From NCBI RefSeq assembly GCF_003254055.1, contig NZ_QKZT01000004.1:224066-288065 (forward strand): a DNA stretch of 64,000 nt, written 5' to 3'. Of the stretch, positions 9,014-17,673 are shown piece by piece (position 1 is the stretch's first letter; every line of letters begins with the position of its first letter). The DNA is from Algoriphagus chordae. Its GTDB lineage: Bacteria > Bacteroidota > Bacteroidia > Cytophagales > Cyclobacteriaceae. The notes beneath the pieces are model-generated. The model was given only the letters and a program-made list of their open reading frames with translations. It had not been told where the DNA came from and made no database searches. The position numbers and the translations under genes are program-made.

Positions 9014-9358
9014 CTAGATTTCGTCCATTTCCCGTTCAGGCCAATAAGCTCCTTTGAGATTCAGCTTGTCATTTTCTATCTCAAATGTGATTTTCATCTG
9101 ATCCCGTTTTTGGTCATGAATAGCCAGACAGGCATTGTAGTGAATCAAGTCAAATTCTAATTCAAAATCCCCTGAGCTTTCATCTTTGAAATTAATCTCA
9201 GAACCCAGATTCACTTTTTCGGCAAGTGCACCATCTTTCTTATAATAGTAGGAGAGGAATATCCCTAAATCCTTCTCGTTTTCGGTCAAAACTTGCTTGA
9301 GCTCTTCTGAAGTAGGCTTTTCAGATGATGGGAGTGTTAATGTCCAGGTTTCTTGCAT
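9014..9358 (-). CDS. Hypothetical protein, 114 aa
   Basis: A small acidic soluble protein with no signal peptide and no motif I recognise. It starts MQETWTLTLPSSEKPT, is predicted to be mostly beta with one helix, and ends EREMDEI. It is an intact frame with ordinary codon use for this window, between the hydroxylase operon and the cysteine desulfurase gene and transcribed against both. No function can be assigned. Confidence 0.6.
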   Translation of the reverse strand: MQETWTLTLPSSEKPTSEELKQVLTENEKDLGIFLSYYYKKDGALAEKVNLGSEINFKDESSGDFELEFDLIHYNACLAIHDQKRDQMKITFEIENDKLNLKGAYWPEREMDEI

Positions 9359-9714
9359 ATCTAAATTTAAAGCATTCTTATCAGACTCTTAGTAATGGCA
9401 TATTATGTAGCATTCAGGTAACCGCAATTAGTCACTGAGCGATGACAAATTGTAAATATTTCCAAATCAATAAAAATTTACTGAAATGGTTTAGACTTCG
9501 CTACCAAGGATTGATATGAGGACACGAAACGCTGGTCAGTCCGGGAGGAGTCGAGGACAATAATTTCACTTATTTTAAAGATCCTTCGACTTCGCTCAGA
9601 CAGGCAACATCATCGGTCTTTTTTTAATTTCAATTGTTCTTACTCGGACTGACACGTGATATTATGATTGAAATATGTAATTCCTTCCCATATAAAATTG
9701 CCTATTTTGCACTC
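9359..9714. other. Intergenic region upstream of the cysteine desulfurase
   Basis: About 355 bases without a convincing gene. The right two thirds is occupied by copy B of the dispersed palindromic repeat, whose right end lies only about 60 bases before the desulfurase start and so may influence its expression. Confidence 0.5.
9535..9653. repeat. Dispersed palindromic repeat, copy B
   Basis: Bounded by a perfect 9-base terminal inverted repeat, GTCAGTCCG at 9535-9543 and CGGACTGAC at 9645-9653. It shares an AGTCGAGGACAATAATTT block and a CTTCGACTTCGCTCA block with copy A at 2464-2583. The size of 119 bases, matched ends and lack of coding fit a small non-autonomous element or a REP-like unit. 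Confidence 0.75.
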
Positions 9715-10857
9715 ATGAATTACCCCATTTACCTTGATTACAACGCGACCACTCCCTGCGCTCCAGAAGTGATTGAAGCTATGATTCCATGGTTTGGAGA
9801 GCACTTCGGGAATGCAGCGAGCAAATCCCATGGCTATGGATGGGTAGCAGAAAATGCAGTTGAGACAGCTAGAGAGCAAATCGCTAATTTGATCGGAGCT
9901 CAGGCAAAGGAAATCATTTTTACCTCAGGAGCTACAGAAGCAATAAATCTTGCGATCAAAGGTACTTTTGATTTATACAAGGGAGCAAAGCATCATTACA
10001 TCACTTGCCAAACTGAACATAAAGCTGTTTTGGATACCATGAAAGCCATTGAGGTAAATGGTGCCGAAGTGACTTATTTGCCAGTTGATAAGCATGGAAA
10101 TATTGATCTAGAATTATTGAAATCTAACATACTTCCGCACACTAAAATGATTTGCTTGATGTGGGCAAATAATGAAACTGGTGTCATTCATCCTATTTCT
10201 GAGATTGCAGAATTGGCCGAAGAAAATGACATTATCTTTTTTACCGATGCGGTGCAGGCAGCTGGTAAGATTCCAATTTCTGTAAAAGGGATTCATTTAA
10301 TGGCTATTTCTGCCCACAAGCTATATGGACCAAAAGGCATCGGGGCCCTTTACATCCGACATAATCACTCACTTCCTAAGCCAATGTCTCAGATTCATGG
10401 CGGTGGACATGAAAAAGGATTTCGAAGCGGAACACTTAATGTTCCGGCTATCGTAGGTTTCGGAAAGGCTGCCGAAATAAGGCTCTCGGTAATGAAGGAA
10501 GAATCAAACCGCTTGGAAAAGCTACGTGATATACTGGAAAACAAACTTTTACAGATTCCTAACACATCTTTGAATGGAGGTCAAAACAAACTTACTCATG
10601 TCTCAAACATCGCTTTTGGAGGAGTAGAGGGAGAGGACTTACTTCGTAAAGTATGTCAGAAGGTAGCAGTAAGTTCAGGTTCTGCCTGCACCAGCATTTC
10701 ACCAAAACCCTCTCATGTGCTCCAAGCAATGGGTTTGGATTCCGATCTAGGAAGAGCTTCTATTCGTTTTAGCTTGGGTAGGAATACCACAGAGCATGAT
10801 GTGCTGAATGCAGCGGAATGGGTGGGAAAGGTAATGGGAGAGTTGAGAGGGAAATAA
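9715..10857 (+). CDS. Cysteine desulfurase (NifS/IscS-like), 380 aa
   Basis: A class V aminotransferase fold with YLDYNATTP at the N-terminus, His102 stacking on PLP, the PLP lysine Lys202 in SAHKLYGPKG, and the sulfur-carrying Cys325 in the SSGSACTS loop. It takes sulfur from L-cysteine as a persulfide and releases alanine. The start at 9715 is chosen because it places YLDYNATTP at residue 6 as in the family; frames open further upstream run into the repeat. It lies between molybdenum hydroxylase genes and MocA/XdhC-like maturation genes. This suggests it supplies the terminal sulfido ligand of the molybdenum cofactor, as reported for NifS4/XdhC in Rhodobacter, though a general Fe-S role is not excluded. 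Confidence 0.9.
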   Translation: MNYPIYLDYNATTPCAPEVIEAMIPWFGEHFGNAASKSHGYGWVAENAVETAREQIANLIGAQAKEIIFTSGATEAINLAIKGTFDLYKGAKHHYITCQTEHKAVLDTMKAIEVNGAEVTYLPVDKHGNIDLELLKSNILPHTKMICLMWANNETGVIHPISEIAELAEENDIIFFTDAVQAAGKIPISVKGIHLMAISAHKLYGPKGIGALYIRHNHSLPKPMSQIHGGGHEKGFRSGTLNVPAIVGFGKAAEIRLSVMKEESNRLEKLRDILENKLLQIPNTSLNGGQNKLTHVSNIAFGGVEGEDLLRKVCQKVAVSSGSACTSISPKPSHVLQAMGLDSDLGRASIRFSLGRNTTEHDVLNAAEWVGKVMGELRGK

Positions 10858-11135
10858 TCTCTCACGGCGGCTCAACGGTGTGGCGAAAAATCCCGCGCTA
10901 CGGCGCAATTTTTAAACTTTCTAAATGCACAGTACAGGCCTAACTTATATTAACTCTTAAGAAGGAAGGAAAATAAAGTATAAGATAGGATTACGAAATG
11001 AAAGGGGATTTTATTTGAAAACCTGTGATGTGTCACCCTTCAACATCGTTCGGGGTAACACCTCCAAGGTTAACAGAACGTTGCGTCAACGCGCCGCTGC
11101 GAGAAAAAAAAAGCGCCTTTACGCGGGATACTACA

Positions 11136-11717
11136 TTACAAATTCAAATCCCTCAAATCCTCTTCAGTATCAATATCCACTTTACCTTTTGGGAAGGCTA
11201 CAGTGACTAGATCATGCTCATGAGCAAGTACAATGCTTTTAGCTCCTTCGTCACCTGTAAGCTCCAGCAATTCTTTGAAATAAGCAGATCCGAAAAGTAT
11301 CGGAACTCCAACAACTTTGGCATATTTACATGCAACGATGCCTTTTGATTCCTTCTCCTGAGTGGCAATTAGCTTATTGAGAATCTTTGCATCCACAAAA
11401 GGCTGATCACAAAGCATGATAATCACCTGATCCGGCTTGTCGAATTTCAGCATGTACTCCAATCCAACTTTGATGCTGGAAGACATGCCTTTTTCGAAAT
11501 ATGGATTGGGAATATTTGGGATGCTGGATCCCGGAAAAGTCTTCTTGATCTCATCACGATTCGCTCCCAAAACAAGTACTCTCTTATCTGCATTGGAATC
11601 ATTTGCGGCATCTATGGCTAGTTGAAGCAGGGTCTTCTCTTTGTATTTTGCTATTTGTTTTGGATAGCCAAGTCTGGTTGATTCTCCTGCTGCAAGTATG
11701 ATAATTCCTGTCTTCAT
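11136..11717 (-). CDS. MocA-like molybdenum cofactor nucleotidyltransferase, 193 aa
   Basis: Residues 5-20 read IIILAAGESTRLGYPK, the nucleotide-binding start of the MobA/MocA transferase fold, and CDQPFV near residue 103 provides the metal-binding Asp. MocA-type enzymes attach CMP to molybdopterin to form the dinucleotide cofactor used by xanthine dehydrogenase family enzymes such as the one at 6145-8771. It starts 6 bases downstream of the XdhC-like gene and is clearly co-transcribed with it. Length fits the family. Assignment as cytidylyl rather than guanylyl transfer rests on context. Confidence 0.87.
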   Translation of the reverse strand: MKTGIIILAAGESTRLGYPKQIAKYKEKTLLQLAIDAANDSNADKRVLVLGANRDEIKKTFPGSSIPNIPNPYFEKGMSSSIKVGLEYMLKFDKPDQVIIMLCDQPFVDAKILNKLIATQEKESKGIVACKYAKVVGVPILFGSAYFKELLELTGDEGAKSIVLAHEHDLVTVAFPKGKVDIDTEEDLRDLNL

Positions 11718-11723
11718 CTAATT

Positions 11724-12830
11724 TTAGTGTATGGGGCCTGTCTTATTTCGCAGAAAGGTACCTTGTTTTTTTGCCAAAACCGCTTTCACCTCTGCCAAAA
11801 TGGACAAAGCAATCTCTTCCGAACCTTCGGCGCCTATATCCAAACCCATTGGGGAGTAGATAGCAGCTTGATTGACAGCCAGTCCTTTCTTCTCCAATCG
11901 TTCAATTAGTTTTTCAGACTTTTTCTTTGGGCCCAAAATCCCCACATACGGGAGTTCCAGCGGAAGCAAATCTTCCAAAACCTGAGCCTCATAGTCAAAA
12001 TTGTGCGTCATCAACAATGCTGCAGTATGTGCGTCAGTATTCAATTGCTTCACTACTTGATCACCTGATCCAGTTACAAGTTGAATAGCCGCTGGAAAAC
12101 GTTGAGCAGTGGCTAGATTTTTTCTGCCATCTATGACTATGACTTCCAATCCCAATACCTCAGCGATTTTAGCCAATGGAATCGTGTCATTTCCTGCTCC
12201 AAAGAGTAATACTTTAATTACAGGTTTGATGGATTCTATGAATACCTGCACATCATCAAAAGCTTCATATTTAAGAATGATATGATGATTAGAATCAGCC
12301 TCTTCTATTTCATTTTGAACCTGCTTCCAAAGTGAATTATCCAGACTTTCTTTATCCCCAAAGACCTGATTTTCTTTCAAAAGGACTTTGGTTCCAACTT
12401 GCTCTTGCTTGGAATATTTGACAGAAAATACAGTGACCAATCTACATAACACACGATCCTGAGTTGCTATTTTTAGCAATTCAATTGGGTTTATAGTATT
12501 TTGATAATCAACAGGTTCTATTAATACATGTATAATTCCATTGCAGCCTAGACCAATTCCGAATTTCTGATCATCATCGTCTGTAGTGTCGTAAGTGACC
12601 AGCATAGATTTTTGCTGGAAGATCACCGTTTGAGCTTTGCGGAGCGCATCACCTTCCAAGCATCCGCCTGAGATAGCACCAGTTAATTCACCGTCCTCGG
12701 ATACTAACATTCGAGCTCCCGGTCGTCTATAGGCAGAGCCATCGACCTGTACTACCGTGGCCAACGCAGTTTTCTTTCCTGTGATTTTGTACTGCACGTA
12801 AGCTTGTATAATGGCCTGAAATTCTTTCAT
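11724..12830 (-). CDS. XdhC/CoxI family molybdenum-enzyme maturation protein, 368 aa
   Basis: The N-terminal part has the XdhC/CoxI signature, with VVQVDGSAYRRPGARMLV at about residues 27-44 and GAISGGCLEGDALRKA shortly after. The C-terminal part has a Rossmann fold (VLLFGAGNDTIPLAKIAEVL) and a DYEAQVLEDLLPLELPYVGILGPKKKSEKL segment characteristic of the family. XdhC binds molybdenum cofactor and loads the sulfurated form into xanthine dehydrogenase family enzymes. It is first in a two-gene operon with the MocA-like gene. A TTTG then 20 bases then TATCTTAA arrangement upstream on the minus strand is a possible promoter. Confidence 0.9.
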   Translation of the reverse strand: MKEFQAIIQAYVQYKITGKKTALATVVQVDGSAYRRPGARMLVSEDGELTGAISGGCLEGDALRKAQTVIFQQKSMLVTYDTTDDDDQKFGIGLGCNGIIHVLIEPVDYQNTINPIELLKIATQDRVLCRLVTVFSVKYSKQEQVGTKVLLKENQVFGDKESLDNSLWKQVQNEIEEADSNHHIILKYEAFDDVQVFIESIKPVIKVLLFGAGNDTIPLAKIAEVLGLEVIVIDGRKNLATAQRFPAAIQLVTGSGDQVVKQLNTDAHTAALLMTHNFDYEAQVLEDLLPLELPYVGILGPKKKSEKLIERLEKKGLAVNQAAIYSPMGLDIGAEGSEEIALSILAEVKAVLAKKQGTFLRNKTGPIH

Positions 12831-13083
12831 AAATTAAAATCTGAAGTCATTAAGATAAGCGACTACCTTTCCAATATCAAAAGAATAAATATGAACGGGA
12901 GCAAAGGTTTGATTTTCGTATAAATTTGTTTGAAATGTACCCTAATAAGCATACTCGATGCACAGATCAATTTCATGACTTACACTTCTTTTTAATTAGA
13001 AGAATCACTTGTTTTTCGATAGGTATGAAGCTTGATCGGTAAAAATTGTTAAAATTTGATCTAGTCATTTACCACCCTTTACC

Positions 13084-13560
13084 ATGAAAATCCCAAGTCT
13101 CGCGCAACTCAAGAAAGAACTCAGCTATCTCAACGAGAAAGAATTGATAGATTTGGTGGCGGACTTGAGCAAATTCAGCAGGGATAACAAGTCCTATTTA
13201 TTTTTTAAGTTGAATGAGAAAGATAATCCGACACTCTATTTAGAAATGGTGCAGGAAGAACTGGAGCTGGATTTTCAAACTGCAAGAGGCGATCATTCCT
13301 ACTATGCGAAAAAGTCTGCTCAGAAACTACGGCGTAAAATGAACAAATTGCTTAAACTGAGTAAAGTGAAAACGGATCAGATAGAAGTGCTTTTATTTTT
13401 CTGTGAAAAGCTAAAGGAATACGGCTTCCTCAGACATAGAAATCAAGTTTTGGATAATATCTATCAAATGCAGTTGGGTAAAGCGGTAAAGCTGATTTCA
13501 GGGCTTCACGAAGATCTGCAATTTGATTACGAGGGGAGAATCGAAGAATTGACGAGTTGA
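13084..13560 (+). CDS. Hypothetical helical protein, 158 aa
   Basis: A mostly alpha-helical, charged soluble protein (many Lys, Glu and Leu) without signal peptide or known motif. It begins MKIPSLAQLKKELSYLNEK. The frame is intact and has a long leader region upstream. Directly after its TGA, in the same frame, lies a 55-codon remnant of a hydrolase C-terminus (13561-13725), so the end of this gene borders an old deletion or insertion. Function unknown. Confidence 0.65.
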   Translation: MKIPSLAQLKKELSYLNEKELIDLVADLSKFSRDNKSYLFFKLNEKDNPTLYLEMVQEELELDFQTARGDHSYYAKKSAQKLRRKMNKLLKLSKVKTDQIEVLLFFCEKLKEYGFLRHRNQVLDNIYQMQLGKAVKLISGLHEDLQFDYEGRIEELTS

Positions 13561-13725
13561 AACAAGTGGACAAATGTCTACATGAAATATGAAATGCCTC
13601 CTTATAATACCGATATGCTGAATGGAGATTTGGCTTGGCGACAGCATGATGGAGGTCATACAGATGGACCGAATATGCAGCACTTTATTCCTTGGGCTAA
13701 TCGGGTGCTGGAATACGAGAAATAA
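13561..13725 (+). pseudogene. C-terminal remnant of an alpha/beta-hydrolase-type esterase
   Basis: The frame continues directly from the TGA of the preceding gene and reads to a TAA at 13723-13725. It contains GGHTDGPN followed by HFIPWANRVLEYEK, a pattern resembling the C-terminal catalytic-histidine segment of secreted esterases and alpha/beta hydrolases. At 47-55 codons, with no N-terminal part, it cannot be functional in the normal sense. An ATG at 13582 would allow a 47-residue peptide. I call it a gene remnant left by a deletion; the exact parent family is uncertain. Confidence 0.5.
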
Positions 13726-13734
13726 GACAAAGAA

Positions 13735-13762
13735 AAGGGGAAGTATTTTTTGACTTCCCCTT
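13735..13762 (-). terminator. Bidirectional terminator between hydrolase remnant and metzincin gene
   Basis: A 10-base stem, AAGGGGAAGT at 13735-13744 and ACTTCCCCTT at 13753-13762, with loop ATTTTTTG. It sits 25 bases after the stop of the minus-strand metalloprotease gene; the flanking A and T stretches are short, so strength is uncertain. Confidence 0.7.
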
Positions 13763-13786
13763 GTTATCATATTCAATCCAAGACTA

Positions 13787-14734
13787 TTAGTTATTTGGCC
13801 AATTTCCCCAAATACCACAATGTCCACCATTATCTGTTCCTTTGATTTGAGTCTGTACACCAGTATATGAAGCGTTCATCACTGCTCTTGGTGCAAATTG
13901 TATTCCTCCCTTATTCTTAATAAAGGCTTTTCCAAAATGTCCTTGACTCAAACCATGCCCCATTTCATGCAGTGCTATAGTTTCTACATCTACTAGTTCA
14001 CCATCTCCCCAGTAAAAGTTGTCATTGTAATATATTTCTCTCAAGCCTACGTCAAATTTTCCATCGCCATTAGTGTCAATGTATTCTCCATTTTCATCTA
14101 TTAGTAGCAAGGTAAAAGTGACGCCAAGTATAAATTGACTACCATTTGGAGCTAAAAAATCAAAGAAACTAGCTGGCATCCAGCCTGCATGATTTACATC
14201 AGCGATGTATCCTGGAATACTTGGATAACCTAATTCATATGCTACAATTCCAATAGGTAGCGGTAGTCCGTCAACTTTGTACAATCCAAAATCAGAACAA
14301 TTCACACCATCCCATGTAGCGGCAGCTCGATCTATAGCCGCTTCTTTAGTGGCTAAATCCAAATCAGTTCCTGGCCTTACCTGATCTACATAGTAAGAAA
14401 TATCAGGTGTCTCGTTCAGCTTGGCAATAGGTGAAAAATCAAAATCTAATTTCTTTGATCCTCGATCGGAGAAGATCACAGTTTGCCCAGCCATATTACT
14501 CTCTGGTGCAGTAATGTACTCAGCACTGACTAGTTCGACCTGATAAGGAGAATTGGTAGTTCGCGCATTAGGATCAATTGTTTTTACATCAATTGGTTTC
14601 CAATCCAAGTCCTTATAAACAACTTCCTCGTTGATCTGACTCTGATCCAATACATCACTAGTTGGATCTACATCCTGACATCCTTGCACGGCTAAAGCTA
14701 GAAGTGCAATGCTTGCTATTTTTAATTTTTCCAT
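13787..14734 (-). CDS. Lipoprotein metalloprotease with metzincin zinc site, 315 aa
   Basis: A signal peptide ends in the lipobox VQGC (Cys19). Near the C-terminus HEMGHGLSQGH (His256, Glu257, His260, His266) is a complete HExxHxxGxxH-type metzincin zinc site, and Met286 in RAVMNASY can form the Met-turn. This is the arrangement of matrixin-like proteases. An aspartate/glycine-rich segment TNGDGKFDVG (221-230) may bind calcium. The enzyme should act at the cell surface or in the periplasm on proteins. It is a single gene with its own terminator. Confidence 0.85.
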   Translation of the reverse strand: MEKLKIASIALLALAVQGCQDVDPTSDVLDQSQINEEVVYKDLDWKPIDVKTIDPNARTTNSPYQVELVSAEYITAPESNMAGQTVIFSDRGSKKLDFDFSPIAKLNETPDISYYVDQVRPGTDLDLATKEAAIDRAAATWDGVNCSDFGLYKVDGLPLPIGIVAYELGYPSIPGYIADVNHAGWMPASFFDFLAPNGSQFILGVTFTLLLIDENGEYIDTNGDGKFDVGLREIYYNDNFYWGDGELVDVETIALHEMGHGLSQGHFGKAFIKNKGGIQFAPRAVMNASYTGVQTQIKGTDNGGHCGIWGNWPNN

Positions 14735-15170
14735 AAAAAAGAGGTTTTAAGTGGTTGATAATTAATACTGTATTAATATATGTATATCTATTGAGAAATT
14801 TATGGACTTAGTAATAAACAGATGAAATATGAAAAGTCTGCCGTAGATCCGAAAGGCAATAAATACAGTTGTAGATATAGTTCTTCCTACTAATTTACCG
14901 TTGGAATGCGAGAAATGCACAGGTATCATTTCCATACGAATGGAGTAGAAGGAAAAACTTGAGGCTTTGTCTAAGTTAAATTTCGCAGTCAATTCATTTG
15001 AGCTAAGTAAAAAAAAACTTGAGTATTTAGATGCCTACACTTATTTCTACTTCTTTTTTGAACTTAGATTGTTACTATTTCAACTGTTTTTTGTAGTTTA
15101 ATTATCAATATATCAATCGTTTAAATTGAATTTTTAAGAATAGTTTTTTAACAATTTTATTACAAATGCC
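14735..15170. other. Intergenic region between divergent genes
   Basis: About 435 A/T-rich bases separating the metzincin gene from the membrane protein gene. It must hold both promoters, but no clear conserved element was found. A short open frame on the minus strand (14762-14992) looks like chance. Confidence 0.45.
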
Positions 15171-16325
15171 ATGACAGGACTAGTCGTACTTGACGTTTTT
15201 ATCAGTTTGGTGTTCATTTATCTGCTCTATAGTCTCTTTGCGATGACGGTTATTGAGGCCATAACCACCAGCTTTAGCTCTAGAGCAAAAAATCTAATCA
15301 CTGGAATTGATCGCTTACTCGCGGATGATCAGCAATCGAACAGTATCAATCATACCGTTCTGAATCTCTTTTATGTCAAAACTGACAATCCCTTGACGAA
15401 GGCTTTTTACAAGCATCCTTCCATCAAATATCTAGGACATAAAGGAATTAATTCCAAGCCTTCCTATATCTCCAAAGACCGTTTTGCAAGTACTTTGTTT
15501 GACTTGCTCAAGCAAGGAAGTTATCTAGATGAGGTCGATAATATTTCCGCTACACTTGGGATGATTCCAGAATACGATTCAAGTGGATTGGTAGCCCGAA
15601 TTAAAAGGACAGAAGAGGAATTGAAAGCATTGGGGCAATCTCCTGATCCAGATAAGATAAGCCTTGAATCTCTAACTGAAGAACTTAACTTTCTGAAAGA
15701 GGAACTATTTCAACGAAACAATAAAGAACATCCCTGGGAAATAGAAGGATTTTCCCTCGGTGATGAAACCAAGTACCAACTTAAAACACTCTGGAAAAAC
15801 GCAGCCAATGATAAGGCTAAGTTCCGTGCCCTGATGGAAAACTGGTACGATGATCAAATGGATCGAATCGCTGGATGGTATAAGCGTAAACTGACTTTAT
15901 TGACCTTTTTCGTAGGATTGATCATCGCTGGATTATTCAATGTGGACACTATAAAACTCACCACTGATCTTAGTAAAAACGATGATATGCGGGCCCTTTT
16001 GGTAGATAGTGCCAAGTCTCATATAGCGGAAAATCCTGAAGGAGGAACAACTGCCACTTTGGATTCCCAGATGAAATACATAGACTCTTTGAATACCACA
16101 CTCAGTAAATATAATGCTGTATTGGGAGCCAGTAAGGATGATGATTATACCTTCTGGACCTATCTAGGTTGGTTGATCACTGCCTTTGCTATTTCCCTAG
16201 GAGCTCCATTTTGGTTTGACATACTAAACAAGCTAATGAAGGTCCGAAATTCCGTTCAAATCCCAGTTAACACAGCTTCAGCTTCTACATCATCTGAAAG
16301 CAAGAGCACAAACGTAGTCGGCTAA
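15171..16325 (+). CDS. Membrane protein of unknown function, 384 aa
   Basis: Residues 5-30 form an N-terminal transmembrane helix. A long soluble part with Glu/Lys-rich helices (about 140-185, possible coiled coil) follows. A second membrane segment is near residue 242 (LTLLTFFVGLIIAGLFNV) and a third near 325-350, with the distinctive SLGAPFWFDILNKLMKVRNSV. The SLGAPFWFD motif recurs in uncharacterised membrane proteins of many bacteria, but I know no function. Its TAA overlaps the ATG of the YdjC-like gene (TAATG), so translation is probably coupled and the two products may work together. Confidence 0.75.
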   Translation: MTGLVVLDVFISLVFIYLLYSLFAMTVIEAITTSFSSRAKNLITGIDRLLADDQQSNSINHTVLNLFYVKTDNPLTKAFYKHPSIKYLGHKGINSKPSYISKDRFASTLFDLLKQGSYLDEVDNISATLGMIPEYDSSGLVARIKRTEEELKALGQSPDPDKISLESLTEELNFLKEELFQRNNKEHPWEIEGFSLGDETKYQLKTLWKNAANDKAKFRALMENWYDDQMDRIAGWYKRKLTLLTFFVGLIIAGLFNVDTIKLTTDLSKNDDMRALLVDSAKSHIAENPEGGTTATLDSQMKYIDSLNTTLSKYNAVLGASKDDDYTFWTYLGWLITAFAISLGAPFWFDILNKLMKVRNSVQIPVNTASASTSSESKSTNVVG

Positions 16326-17569
16326 TGGGAACTTACAAAGGAATCATAAAGCTTCATGTAAACCTTAGAGAGTTTTGGCCATCGGTTAATTCGGACGTGT
16401 TCAAAGTTCTCAAACCAAATGATGAAGTGGAAATTTCGCATGCAGTGATAGGGGAGCCTTACTTAGATTCTGACATTTGGTATGTTTTGACAAATCATAG
16501 TTTTGTCTGGAGCAAGGCTGTTTATGCCAGTTCTGAAATCCCTCTAATAGATAAGAAAATCATAGTCACTGCTGATGATATAGGGATTGTGGATCAAATC
16601 GACGTAGGTGCTCAAATTGCCTTAAAAGAAGGCTGGATTAATTCTCTCGCTGTACTAGTCAATCGACCAGATGATCCCAAAGAGGAATACCTAAAACGGT
16701 TTGCAGAAACATTAAAGAATCACAACCGGAATGGTAGTTCCAAAAGCTTATTTGAAACTACTCACATAGGGCTTCATTTTACCATAACTTCTGGTGAACC
16801 AGTTTCAGATTGGTCAAGAATTTGGCGATTAGTTGATGATGATCACAAGTTTCTCAACTTTCGTAAATTCGATAAGAAATTTGAAAACTCAGATTATGTG
16901 GATCAAATCAAGCTGGAGTTTCTAGCTCAATATGAAAAATTCAAACGGATATTTGGCCGTGAACCTGATCACCTTACATCTCATCATGATGTACTTACTT
17001 TCAACAATCCTTTATTTCACTTTATGCACGCTTGGTCTAGAGAGAAAGGAATCCCTTTAAGAAACCATCGTTTTTTACCTTCTTCCAAGCGATTTTGGTA
17101 TGATACAATAGCTCTCACGCAGGTTAATTTACCTTCTATAAGCACTATGAATTCTTGGGAAACGGGCTTTGGTGAAGCAGAGTTTGAAAGCCCGCAACAT
17201 ACGGTAGTAGAGCATTACGGGCCAATTCCTCCTTTTGGTGTTACTTGCTATGAAAGTACCAAAAGGAAAAAGCAAGAGAAACTTATCAAATGGACAAGTG
17301 ATTTCCTTGTGAGCACAGACAGCTGCAGAGAGATCGTCATTCACTTGATTAAAACTGATTTTCGCGACCAACGTGAATTCGTTGAATTTTATGATCCACT
17401 TCGATCTACTTATCCTGGCATAGAAATCAAGTATTTTGACGGTAGAGCTGCAGAATACCTTTCACTTCATGAAAAGAGACCCTGGACTACACATCCAGCT
17501 CTTGATTTATCTCCAGCCTATTTCCGACCTTTTATGAAGTCTGATGACTGTCGAGCCCTCAAGGTGTAA
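16325..17569 (+). CDS. ChbG/YdjC-like carbohydrate deacetylase with N-terminal SH3-like domain, 414 aa
   Basis: Residues 80-95 (IIVTADDIGIVDQIDV) give the metal-binding Asp pair (D84, D85) of YdjC deacetylases. HIGLHFT (His147, His151) and SHHDV near residue 220 supply the His ligands. The family removes acetyl groups from N-acetylated sugars such as chitooligosaccharides. The first 70 residues are extra and look like an SH3-type beta domain that could bind peptide or glycan. It has no signal peptide. The start codon overlaps the stop of the upstream membrane protein, which suggests a joint role at the membrane. Confidence 0.75.
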   Translation: MGTYKGIIKLHVNLREFWPSVNSDVFKVLKPNDEVEISHAVIGEPYLDSDIWYVLTNHSFVWSKAVYASSEIPLIDKKIIVTADDIGIVDQIDVGAQIALKEGWINSLAVLVNRPDDPKEEYLKRFAETLKNHNRNGSSKSLFETTHIGLHFTITSGEPVSDWSRIWRLVDDDHKFLNFRKFDKKFENSDYVDQIKLEFLAQYEKFKRIFGREPDHLTSHHDVLTFNNPLFHFMHAWSREKGIPLRNHRFLPSSKRFWYDTIALTQVNLPSISTMNSWETGFGEAEFESPQHTVVEHYGPIPPFGVTCYESTKRKKQEKLIKWTSDFLVSTDSCREIVIHLIKTDFRDQREFVEFYDPLRSTYPGIEIKYFDGRAAEYLSLHEKRPWTTHPALDLSPAYFRPFMKSDDCRALKV

Positions 17570-17673
17570 TAAATCTGATGTGTCTTACTGTTTTTGAGTC
17601 AAATGCATGTATTTTCAAAGATCTGGAAATACAAGTCTGTTAGTATGAAGACTTCGTCAAAACTCATAAGCTC

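Noticed and set aside
9634..9714. Upstream extension of the cysteine desulfurase from a TTG at 9634 or ATG at 9664
   Set aside because: The family begins directly before YLDYNATTP; the added residues come from the dispersed repeat and look random.
11015..11210. Two overlapping short frames in the spacer before the MocA-like gene
   Set aside because: They overlap each other and run into the MocA-like gene; the GC-rich word GTTGCGTCAACGCGCC explains the open frames.
14762..14992. 76-codon minus-strand frame in the divergent spacer
   Set aside because: No recognised motif, upstream of the metzincin gene in promoter space, A/T-driven composition.
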